From the NCBI GenBank assembly GCA_044450785.1, contig JBIOJM010000408.1:1-8324 (forward strand): a DNA stretch of 8,324 nt, in the 5' to 3' direction. This document shows, piece by piece, positions 1 to 6,210 of this stretch; the first letter of the stretch is position 1, and each line of letters opens with the position of its first letter. Both the position numbers and the translations under genes were made by a program. Source of the stretch: JBIOJM01 sp044450785 (GTDB taxonomy: Bacteria; Planctomycetota; Planctomycetia; Isosphaerales; Isosphaeraceae). The notes under the pieces are model-generated. The model saw only the letters and a program-made list of their open reading frames with translations. It was not told the origin of the DNA and did not search any database.

Positions 1-2000
1 ATGTTGTTGCCCGCCATCCCCGGGTTTGACATCCCCCCGCGCGTCATGGCATTGCCTGCTCCCATATTCTGACCGACCCCGCCCCGAGAGAGGGATGCTC
101 CCGCGTTGGGCTGTCCGAGCTGGCCAGCGCCTCCCAGACCCTGCCCTCCTCGGGCACCCAGGGCCGCGGTGGACGCACGCGACGTCCCACCGCGGGTCGC
201 GGCGTGCGAGCTCACGCCGTTATACCCGGATCGCCATGAGTTCGAGCCGGATGACAGGGTCGACGTCCGGCGGATCTGGCTTTGCCCCGCACCCGATCGG
301 CTCGCCGTCTGACCCGCGTTCGTGTTATGTGAGAACGGATTGGCGGACGCATGCGAGGACGGAGGCGATTGGACCCCCCGCGAGGAACCGAACGATCGAT
401 TGACACTCGTATTCCGATTGATGCTCGTGTTCCGAGTCACCGTGTTGCCGTTGCGAGTGACGCTGACGCTTCGATTCACGCTCACATTCCTGTTGATCGA
501 CCCATTCCTGTTCGCGAATGGGAAGCGATTTCCAGGGCCAAAACCTGGGCCCCTGGGCCCGCCTCGACCGAATCCTGGACCGAAGCCTCGTCCCCAGTAA
601 GGATATCCGAATCCTCCGAAACCGAACCCAAGTCCGAAGAACGGGTACCCGAATCCGAATCCGAAGCCGAGCCCGCCGAATCCGAAACCCAAGCCCATGC
701 CGAAGCCGCCGTACCCGCCATAGCCGCCATAGCCACCGTACCCGCCGTAGCCGCCGTACCCGCCATAGCCTCCATAGCCACCGTACCCACCGTACCCGCC
801 ATAGCCGCCGTATCCGCCGTAGCCGCCGTAGCCGCCATAGCCGTAATACGGGTAGCCGTAGCCGCCGTAACCGGAGTAGGGATACCCAAATCCCAGCCCG
901 AACGAGCCGCCCAGCAAGCCGCCGTAGAGACCGTAGCCGCCGTAGGGATAACCGGAGCCGTAGCCCCCGAATCCGTTGACGACCGGAGAGGCGTAGTACG
1001 GGTAGCCGTTCCCTCCGTAGAAGGGGTAGTCGAGATAGCCGTAGTAGCCGTTCAGGTATCCATACGAGGCATAGCCGTAATAGCGGCCCGAGTCGTCGTA
1101 ATAGACACCGGGGTAGCCATCGTAGTTGGAATTGGGACGTCCGAACGCGCCATTGAGTTGTCCGTAGATCTCGGGTGAGATTTTGGTGTACGGCTGATAA
1201 GTCAGGTCGTCGGATCCGCGCGCCGTGGGGGCGACTTCCGCCGGTGCGAAGAGCGTTCCTCGGTCTTCCAGGGTCCGATCCCAGTAACCGTCCTGGAAGA
1301 CCCAGCCGTCGGGCTGGCGGACCCACTGTGCGGGCACCCACGCCCACCCCGTCTGGACCTTCGTCCAGAAGCCCTTCTTCCAGGTGACGCCGTCACCGTC
1401 CGGATAGTACTGGCCGGGGATGTAGAAACAGTCGGCCGCGGGCGGCTCGCCGGGATCGTCGTCGGGACGTTCCTGCGGCGGACCATCCTTGCGGTAATCG
1501 AGGCGGTCGGTCTTCCGCTCACTCCAGAAGCCGGGCACCCGGTACCAGCCCTTGTCGTCCCTTTTCCAGTAGCCGTTGACCCAGAATCGTCCGGGGGGAG
1601 GGACGCGCCACGTCCCCGTGACCCAGACGAAGTCCTTGCGGCCGGCATCCCACTCCCAGTAGCCTTCGATCCAGTCGGCGGTCGCACTCGGCGGATCGAT
1701 GCCGGGGCGTTCGGACATGGGCGGCGGCGGAGCTTTCTCGATCCGCATCGGGCTCCGATCCTTGCGAGGGGAGAGAAACGCCTCGTGAAGCGGGCCTTCC
1801 ATGAGCGGCCTCACCCTCTGATTGGAGGTCGAGCTGGCCGTTGCACCCGCTTCGCCACCAGGCCGGACACCCTCAGCCGCCGGAATAGGCTGGAGTCCGG
1901 GTGGGGGTGGGGCTGGCGGCTCCTGACCTGCCGCCGGCCTCGAAAGCACGCTTCCGCTCACGAGCACGATGCATAAACCGAAGGAAGAAACGCGGTTCAT
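1..2000 (-). CDS. Secreted WXXGXW-repeat protein with (Tyr-Gly-Gly)15 low-complexity region; 3' end beyond window
   Basis: I read this frame codon by codon from the ATG at 2000-1998 to the left edge and found no stop: 666 residues, C-terminus missing. Residues 1-25 form a Sec-type signal peptide (basic MNR, hydrophobic core GLCIVLVSGSVL, cleavage near PAAG-QE). A Pro-rich linker follows. Residues 110-240 carry aromatic repeats: WIEGYW (110-115), WVTGTW (126-131), WVNGYW (140-145), a PGFW unit ending at 159, WKKGFW (207-212) and a DGYW unit ending at 240. These match the WXXGXW-repeat family seen in secreted bacterial proteins. Residues 270-387 are Tyr/Gly/Pro-rich, 388-432 are fifteen YGG units, 433-490 are Phe-Gly-rich, 500-536 show N-R-N/S-x-S-V/I hexads, and the rest is Gly/Ser/Ala/Arg-rich. 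The ATG has AGGCGGAG upstream. A structural or adhesive cell-surface role is inference; no catalytic domain is visible. Confidence is high for the gene, low for function. Confidence 0.9.
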   Translation of the reverse strand, partial: MNRVSSFGLCIVLVSGSVLSRPAAGQEPPAPPPPGLQPIPAAEGVRPGGEAGATASSTSNQRVRPLMEGPLHEAFLSPRKDRSPMRIEKAPPPPMSERPGIDPPSATADWIEGYWEWDAGRKDFVWVTGTWRVPPPGRFWVNGYWKRDDKGWYRVPGFWSERKTDRLDYRKDGPPQERPDDDPGEPPAADCFYIPGQYYPDGDGVTWKKGFWTKVQTGWAWVPAQWVRQPDGWVFQDGYWDRTLEDRGTLFAPAEVAPTARGSDDLTYQPYTKISPEIYGQLNGAFGRPNSNYDGYPGVYYDDSGRYYGYASYGYLNGYYGYLDYPFYGGNGYPYYASPVVNGFGGYGSGYPYGGYGLYGGLLGGSFGLGFGYPYSGYGGYGYPYYGYGGYGGYGGYGGYGGYGGYGGYGGYGGYGGYGGYGGYGGYGGYGGFGMGLGFGFGGLGFGFGFGYPFFGLGFGFGGFGYPYWGRGFGPGFGRGGPRGPGFGPGNRFPFANRNGSINRNVSVNRSVSVTRNGNTVTRNTSINRNTSVNRSFGSSRGVQSPPSSHASANPFSHNTNAGQTASRSGAGQSQIRRTSTLSSGSNSWRSGYNGVSSHAATRGGTSRASTAALGARGGQGLGGAGQLGQPNAGASLSRGGVGQNMGAGNAMTRGGMSNPGMAGNN
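705..839 (-). repeat. In-frame 9-bp tandem repeat encoding (YGG)15
   Basis: Read on the minus strand, Tyr codons fall exactly every 9 nt from 839 to 711, each followed by two Gly codons: fifteen uninterrupted Tyr-Gly-Gly units (residues 388-432 of the host protein). Units differ by synonymous changes: both TAT and TAC are used, and all four Gly codons (GGC, GGG, GGT, GGA). The tract is therefore conserved at the protein level and is not a fresh DNA duplication. Because the unit is a multiple of three, copy-number change by slippage would not break the frame. Imperfect Tyr/Gly/Pro repeats flank it on the N-terminal side and Phe/Gly repeats on the C-terminal side. Confidence 0.93.
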
Positions 2001-2032
2001 GGGAGGCACTCCGCCTGGACGCCACAAAAGCA

Positions 2033-2072
2033 ATTGCGAGGAACATCCCTCACGGTTGATTACGCTCGCAAT
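2033..2072. repeat. Small inverted repeat, REP-like (ATTGCGAG / CTCGCAAT)
   Basis: ATTGCGAG at 2033-2040 is mirrored by CTCGCAAT at 2065-2072, with a 24-nt loop, followed by GACACGAAGG. The ends (ATTGCGAGGAAC and CGCTCGCAATGAC) resemble a dispersed intergenic palindrome family built on TCATTGCGAGGA that I remember from many bacterial genomes. The centre differs, so membership is inference. It begins 32 nt upstream of the start codon of the long Gly/Tyr-rich gene, so it could lie in that gene's 5' untranslated region. Confidence 0.4.
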
Positions 2073-2206
2073 GACACGAAGGAACGAAAGGATCGCGGAA
2101 ACGAAGCCCGCTTCGATGATCATAACCCGGACGACCCGTCCGCGCAGTCCTCACCAGACCTGATTGTACTCGCTCGATGGTTTCCACGAGCTGCCGGGAT
2201 CCGGGG

Positions 2207-2229
2207 ACAGGAGGCGCAAGCCTCCCTGT
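2207..2229 (-). terminator. Possible terminator hairpin after the winged-helix gene
   Basis: ACAGGAGGC (2207-2215) and GCCTCC-C-TGT (2220-2229) form a 9-bp stem with one bulged C around a GCAA loop. It lies about 80 nt downstream of the stop codon of the 213-residue gene on the minus strand. There is no T-run on either side, so a canonical intrinsic terminator is not shown. It may instead be a 3'-end processing structure or a chance hairpin. The rest of the 311-nt gap (2001-2311) holds only the inverted repeat at 2033-2072 and the upstream region of the gene starting at 2000. Confidence 0.3.
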
Positions 2230-2311
2230 ATGCCACTCGAGCCACCGTTCCACATTCTAACGTCGACACCCTCTCGAGTTCCATGCATTCGCGCACGGAT
2301 TCGCGCGCTTG

Positions 2312-2953
2312 TCATGATCGGCCACTCGCGGCGCGGATGTATGTCGAGACGGCCTCCTTGTATTGCTGGTCGCCGAGCGGGATCGACCACCGCACGGTCT
2401 TCAACCGTTCGCCGCAGCAGGGGCACCGCATCACCCGACTCAGGCAATCCAGTTGATGGTGCATGATCTTGGGAGAGCGGGCCTTGACCTTGGAGAACAG
2501 CGCCAGGGCCTTATTCGTCAAGCGAAAAACGCCGCGACGCATTCCGATCAGGCCGGCGGCGTGAAGGCGATTGAGGGCGCCGTGCATCTCGCCGAGTGTA
2601 GGAATCGCGTGATCGATGTAATCCGCGCCCGCCACGATCTGACCCAGCTCGCAGGCACCGTCGGTTCGGCAGTAGATGAGAATCGCGAGCAGAATCCTGG
2701 CATCTTCCGGCTTCCACTCCGCCGGAACGGCCCGACCACGGGCGCTCTTGTACGCGCCCGCGGAGAGGAACCACCGATCCCAGACCCGGATCGCTTCACC
2801 ACGCTTCTCGAGCTTGGTAAGCGCGGCCAAGTCTCGTCGCCTGTCGCCCCGCTCGCCTTCGCGCACGGAGACAAAGGTTCGGATCGAGCCCGGATCGGCC
2901 CCGACGTTGCGGTAATAGGCGAGCGCTTCGAGGACCAGGTCAGAATGATCCAT
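2312..2953 (-). CDS. Hypothetical protein, probable tandem winged-helix fold with CPCC segment
   Basis: 213 residues, family not recognised. Residues about 5-65 (VLEALAYYRNVG through KLEKRGEAIRVWDRWFLS) and 84-150 (ARILLAILIYCRTDG, then GALNRLHAAGLIGMRRGVFRLT) each read like a winged helix: helices, a residue-rich turn, a 'LxxxGLI/GEAI' recognition helix and a basic beta-hairpin wing. The C-terminus has C170, C177, C179 and C180 in a CPCCGERLK context, like half of a zinc ribbon, though only four closely spaced Cys are present and no other obvious ligands. An in-frame TGA lies 6 nt before the ATG at 2953, so this is the only upstream start. No strong Shine-Dalgarno is visible and there is no signal peptide, so it is likely cytoplasmic. 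It stands alone, separated from both neighbours by more than 300 nt. DNA binding or transcriptional regulation is inference. Coding status rests on plausible composition and the absence of competing genes. Confidence 0.72.
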   Translation of the reverse strand: MDHSDLVLEALAYYRNVGADPGSIRTFVSVREGERGDRRRDLAALTKLEKRGEAIRVWDRWFLSAGAYKSARGRAVPAEWKPEDARILLAILIYCRTDGACELGQIVAGADYIDHAIPTLGEMHGALNRLHAAGLIGMRRGVFRLTNKALALFSKVKARSPKIMHHQLDCLSRVMRCPCCGERLKTVRWSIPLGDQQYKEAVSTYIRAASGRS

Positions 2954-3087
2954 TGGACTTCAAATCGTCTAGCCAACGACCACCACGTGCCATGACCGGA
3001 TTATGAGAAGTCGTTCGCAGGAATCACAGGCCCCAGTAGGAGCGTGACGCCCGATCGTGGTTTTTGAAGTTGCGCCATTGCGTCTTC

Positions 3088-3173
3088 GCCCCGACAGGGG
3101 CCGTAACATATCAGCCCAGGGCAACGCCCTGGGAACAGACAAACGACACGAATCAGCAGAGCCCTGAAGGGGC
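3088..3173 (-). repeat. Palindromic repeat element, copy A (three hairpins)
   Basis: Three short inverted repeats in a row, read on the minus strand: GCCCC-TTCA-GGGC (3173-3161), a 27-nt spacer, the perfect palindrome CCCAGGGC-GTT-GCCCTGGG (3133-3115), a 13-nt spacer CTGATATGTTACG, then GCCCC-TGTC-GGGGC (3101-3088). Copy B (3244-3324) has the same order, but on the other strand. A further imperfect hairpin (stem arms 3190-3196 and 3202-3209, one bulged base) lies beside copy A. Short open frames across this region encode PGRCPGL-type peptides only because of the repeat sequence. I recall this core as a recurrent intergenic repeat in planctomycetes and some other phyla, with no assigned function that I know of. 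Confidence 0.75.
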
Positions 3174-3243
3174 GTGACAAGGACAGGCTCATTGCCTCAA
3201 GGGCAAATGAAGAGCGGTATCGTGGGATTGAACACGATGTTCG

Positions 3244-3324
3244 GCCCTTAGTGGGCACGGGTCATCACGTTTTCCGAATCCCAGGGCGTTGCCCTGGGCT
3301 GGTATGTTACTGCCCCTTCAGGGC
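3244..3324 (+). repeat. Palindromic repeat element, copy B (inverted relative to copy A)
   Basis: Read on the plus strand: GCCC-TTAGT-GGGC (3244-3256), a 23-nt spacer, CCCAGGGC-GTT-GCCCTGGG (3280-3298), a 13-nt spacer CTGGTATGTTACT, then GCCC-CTTCA-GGGC (3312-3324). The central palindrome is identical to copy A and the spacer matches at 11 of 13 positions (30 of 32 bases together). The outer hairpins differ in loop and partly in stem but keep their pairing. Copies A and B face away from a 70-nt centre (3174-3243). The remaining 150 nt up to the DUF1501 stop (3325-3472) show only weak GC-rich inverted repeats and no convincing gene or terminator. Confidence 0.75.
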
Positions 3325-3472
3325 GAAATCCGAGAAGCGCGATTTCAAGACTTGTGGTTGGGGCCGGGCGTTGGTCGACTCTCGTGCAGGCCCGGCGGCT
3401 CGGATGTCCGGACGGAATCGGATAGGGTCTGTCCGGCTTGCCTTCGGGAATTCGATCAGCTCACCCGACTTT

Positions 3473-4729
3473 CTACGTGCGGCGCAGCAGTGCCATTCGT
3501 TCGAAGCCCGGTCCCACGATCGGTTCCGGGGCACAATCGAGCCAGTCACCGAGGAGGGATGCGTAGACTCGGCGGAAATCGGTGTGGAACTTGAGGTCTC
3601 CGTCATCCAAATCGTCGAGGCTGGGGTGTGCGCCGCAAAGGCCGGGCTTCTTGGCCGGGCCGACCAGGAACAACGGCGCTGCCGCCCCGTGATCCGTCCC
3701 CTGCGAGGCGTTTTCCTGGACCCGGCGCCCGAACTCGCTGAAGGTGAGCGTGGCGACGCGGTCGGCCTGGCCGGCCGCGCTCAAATCGTCATGAAACGCC
3801 CCGATCGAGTCGGCCAGCTCGTTCAAAAGCGCGGCGTGCGAGCCGAGCTGATTGGCATGGGTGTCGAACCCGTCGAGCGAGGTGTAGAAGATCCGCGTGC
3901 CGAAGTCGGCCTTGATGATCTGCGCGATCAGCTCGAGGCGGCGAGCCAGGCCGAAATTGGGGTATTTCGGGCCGGTCTGCGTTTTCTTCGCGAGCTGTTC
4001 GAGCCGGCCGCTCGACTCGTAGGCGGAGAGGGTGGTGCGACTGATAAAGCCCAGGAGCGGGTCGTCGCCGCGCCGGTCCATGGCGGCAAGCTGATTCAAG
4101 GCGCCTCGCTCTGCTCGCTGTTCTTGCGCGGTGCCCGCGAGCTGGAGCTTGTAGCTTTCCAGGCTCTCGATCGACGGCACCTCGGTCTTCTTGGTCCGCA
4201 TGGCCAGGGGCATGGACCGGCCGCCGATGTGGAGCCCGGGCGGGTCTTGACCGGCCTTGGGGGCCCTGGCATCGAGCGCGCGTCCCAGCCAGCCCGTCTC
4301 GAGCGCCTTCGCATCGTTCCCCAGGCGGGCCGTCTCCCAGATCTCCATCGAACGGAAGTGCGAACGGTCCGGGTTCGGATATCCAACTCCCTGGATGACC
4401 ACCAGCCGCCCTTTTTCCAGCAGCTTCGCCATTGCCCCCATCGAGGGATGCAAGCCGATCTCGGGCGTGATCTTGTGCAGTTGGCCGGCGGGAAGCCGCA
4501 AGAGCCGGCGGGCACGATTGTAACCGTCGATTCCATGCGGAACGACGGTATTCAAGCCGTCATTTCCCCCCAAGAGCTGCACGACCACGAGGATGCGTTC
4601 GTTCGCCTTCGACGACCGGGCAGCCTGGGCCGAACGGCTCAAGAAGGTGGGGATCGTGGTCGAGCCCATCGCGACCAGGGTGCTCGACGAGAGCGACGTG
4701 TTCAGAAATCGGCGGCGGCTCCAGCTCAT
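3473..4729 (-). CDS. DUF1501 family protein with Tat signal
   Basis: 418 residues. The N-terminus MSWSRRRFLNTS followed by a moderately hydrophobic stretch (to about residue 36, SAQA) is a twin-arginine signal, so the folded protein should be exported. Family hallmarks seen: LLGGNDGLNTVVP (52-64), LHPSMGAM (93-100), GVGYPNPDRSHF with IWET (115-133), GFDTHANQ (287-294), TFSEFGRRVQEN with GTDHGAA (329-350) and FHTDFRRVYASLLGDWL (381-397). The His/Asp-rich motifs (DTH, GTDHG) are those by which DUF1501 is linked to the alkaline phosphatase/sulfatase-like superfamily. No substrate is known to me and any enzymatic role is inference. The start is fixed by AAGGAG (4741-4736), 6 nt before the ATG. 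The gene lies 54 nt downstream of the DUF1800 gene, the usual partner, and is full length. It is the last gene of the likely operon. Confidence 0.95.
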   Translation of the reverse strand: MSWSRRRFLNTSLSSSTLVAMGSTTIPTFLSRSAQAARSSKANERILVVVQLLGGNDGLNTVVPHGIDGYNRARRLLRLPAGQLHKITPEIGLHPSMGAMAKLLEKGRLVVIQGVGYPNPDRSHFRSMEIWETARLGNDAKALETGWLGRALDARAPKAGQDPPGLHIGGRSMPLAMRTKKTEVPSIESLESYKLQLAGTAQEQRAERGALNQLAAMDRRGDDPLLGFISRTTLSAYESSGRLEQLAKKTQTGPKYPNFGLARRLELIAQIIKADFGTRIFYTSLDGFDTHANQLGSHAALLNELADSIGAFHDDLSAAGQADRVATLTFSEFGRRVQENASQGTDHGAAAPLFLVGPAKKPGLCGAHPSLDDLDDGDLKFHTDFRRVYASLLGDWLDCAPEPIVGPGFERMALLRRT

Positions 4730-4783
4730 GGCGAACTCCTTGGGAAGGTGCGGTTCAGTCGCGCGGCAAACGGGTCATTTCGT

Positions 4784-6190
4784 TCAAGCAAGCTGATACT
4801 CGGGCGAGGTCAAGATCAGGCGCACCACTTCGCGGGCCGCGGCGTCGTCGCTGGCGCCCTTGGCCGCGGCGGCTTTCTCGATCTGATCTCGAGCTTTGGG
4901 CTCGATCTGACCTTGAGCCAGCAGATCGATGAAGAAACCGGCGATGCGGTCCCGCTTGCCGAACCCGCGCTGGGTGGCGAGCAGCCAGGGGTTGCACCGC
5001 TCTCCGAGTGCGCTGTTCTGATCCGAGAGCAATCCCAGGGCCAGGTTGGCGCGGGCGAGCATCGCGGTCGAGTTGATCCAGCCGGGCCCGCCATCCCAGC
5101 CCGCGACGCTCGGCGGCACGTACAGGCTTTGCCCCATCCGGCGGCAGGCTTCCGCCAGGGCGGAGGCCTGAACCGTCGGATTGAGGATTTCGAGCGCCCG
5201 GATCGTCCCCACGGCATACTCGACCGGGCTCTTCACTCGCCGCCGGCGGACGCTCGGGTCGAAGAAAAGGTTTGAACGTAGAATCATCGCGACCGCCTTT
5301 TCGACCTGGTAGCCCGAGTCACGGAAGGCGCGGGCCAGCGGCGCGATCAGCCGGTCCGACGGCGTCTGCGTCTCGCTCACGAAGTGGCTGAACAGCTTCC
5401 GGCAGATAAACTCGGCGCACGCGGGCTGCTGGAGCAGGATGCCGGGGATGTCGTCGCCGGTCCAGTTGCCGGTCCGTCCCAGCACGGATTTCGATCCGCC
5501 GTCATGCTGGCGCGGCACCACCTGGAACTGGTCGCGAAGCACAAACCAGCCGGTGAAGGCCCGGGCGGCCTCCTGGATGTCCTTCTCGGAGTAATGTCCG
5601 CGGCCGAGCGAGAAAAGCTCCATGACTTCCCGCGCATAGTTCTCGTTGGGCTTGGCCTTACGGTTGATCGTCGAGTCCAGCCAGATGAGCATCGCTGGGT
5701 CCTTGCCCATCGCTGTCAAAAGCGCGCGAAAGTCGCCGAGCGCCTGGGCCCGCAGCAGGTTGTTCTGGCGTTGCATGAGGAGCGGGTTTTGGACCTTGAC
5801 ATTCGAGGTGGCGAAGTGGTTGTGCCAGAACAGGGTCATCCGCTCGCGAAGCGGGTGGGGCGTGAAGATCATGCGATAGAGCCAGATCGCCTGAATCCGC
5901 GTGAGATCGGCGGAGGGCGCGAGCTGGGCCTCCATCTCGTCGAGGGTCGATTCGAACTCGGAGGCCGGCGTGCCGTCGCCACTTTTCGGCTCACCGGAGA
6001 GCAGCCGCTCGACCGTGGCGGGAAGCCCCTCGCGCAGGTCGCGCTCGAGGACCGGCCAGGGAGCGCCGAAGCCCGCGCGGCGGTGCAAGTGCGCCACGCG
6101 GGTGAGGTCCCACTTGCGCGCGGCAGCCGGTTCGAACGGTGCCCAGGCCCACGCGGGATCGTCCACTGGATGAGCTGATGAGTCGATCAT
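4784..6190 (-). CDS. DUF1800 family protein
   Basis: 468 residues, complete. Family motifs in order: HLHRRAGFG (34-42), ERMTLFWHNHFATS (116-129), a long conserved block with MGKDPAMLIWLD, NENYAREVMELFSLG and EAARAFTGW (161-215), KSPVEYAVGTIRAL (320-333), GQSLYVPPSVAGWDGG (353-368) with WINSTAMLARANL, and a C-terminal LILTSPEYQ (459-467). The biochemical function of DUF1800 is unknown. It is found next to DUF1501 in many bacteria, including planctomycetes. There is no signal peptide or membrane segment at the N-terminus (MIDSSAHPVDDPAWAW...), unlike its partner. The ATG is preceded by GAGAGGG about 10 nt upstream and lies 20 nt after the stop of the preceding gene, so co-transcription and possibly coupled expression are likely. 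Confidence 0.95.
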   Translation of the reverse strand: MIDSSAHPVDDPAWAWAPFEPAAARKWDLTRVAHLHRRAGFGAPWPVLERDLREGLPATVERLLSGEPKSGDGTPASEFESTLDEMEAQLAPSADLTRIQAIWLYRMIFTPHPLRERMTLFWHNHFATSNVKVQNPLLMQRQNNLLRAQALGDFRALLTAMGKDPAMLIWLDSTINRKAKPNENYAREVMELFSLGRGHYSEKDIQEAARAFTGWFVLRDQFQVVPRQHDGGSKSVLGRTGNWTGDDIPGILLQQPACAEFICRKLFSHFVSETQTPSDRLIAPLARAFRDSGYQVEKAVAMILRSNLFFDPSVRRRRVKSPVEYAVGTIRALEILNPTVQASALAEACRRMGQSLYVPPSVAGWDGGPGWINSTAMLARANLALGLLSDQNSALGERCNPWLLATQRGFGKRDRIAGFFIDLLAQGQIEPKARDQIEKAAAAKGASDDAAAREVVRLILTSPEYQLA

Positions 6191-6210
6191 CTTGGGGAAT
6201 CCCTCTCACT

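Noticed and set aside
705..839. CRISPR-like or minisatellite array
   Set aside because: The 9-bp periodicity is fully explained by in-frame YGG codons. There are no spacers and no conserved direct repeats of CRISPR length.
351..1178. 275-codon plus-strand frame rich in Ala/Val/Ile
   Set aside because: Antisense reading of the same repeat tract. Its regularity comes from the 9-bp DNA repeat.
325..1347. 340-codon minus-strand frame with Arg/Leu-rich repeats
   Set aside because: Shifted reading of the YGG-encoding DNA. The frame that gives a signal peptide, W..GYW motifs and YGG repeats is the real one.
1202..1687. 161-codon minus-strand frame rich in Ser/Thr/Arg
   Set aside because: Out-of-frame reading of the WXXGXW block of the gene that starts at 2000.
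2363..2995. 210-codon plus-strand frame
   Set aside because: Antisense to the 213-residue winged-helix-like protein. The minus-strand translation has better composition and fold-like patterning.
3001..3258. 85-codon minus-strand frame encoding a PGRCPGL-type peptide
   Set aside because: Most of it is palindromic repeat copy A, and a similar peptide appears over copy B on the other strand. It is best explained as translation of a non-coding repeat, although a real small protein cannot be formally excluded.
3363..3436. GC-rich inverted repeats downstream of the DUF1501 gene as a terminator
   Set aside because: Stems of 6-7 bp with loops of 17-20 nt and no T-run. Expected by chance at this GC content.
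3251..5275. 674-codon open frame on the plus strand
   Set aside because: It is antisense to clear DUF1501 and DUF1800 genes, starts inside the palindromic repeat and has no recognisable domain. High-GC codon bias on the real strand keeps this frame open.
5384..6178. 264-codon open frame on the plus strand
   Set aside because: Lies opposite conserved DUF1800 motifs. No supporting features.
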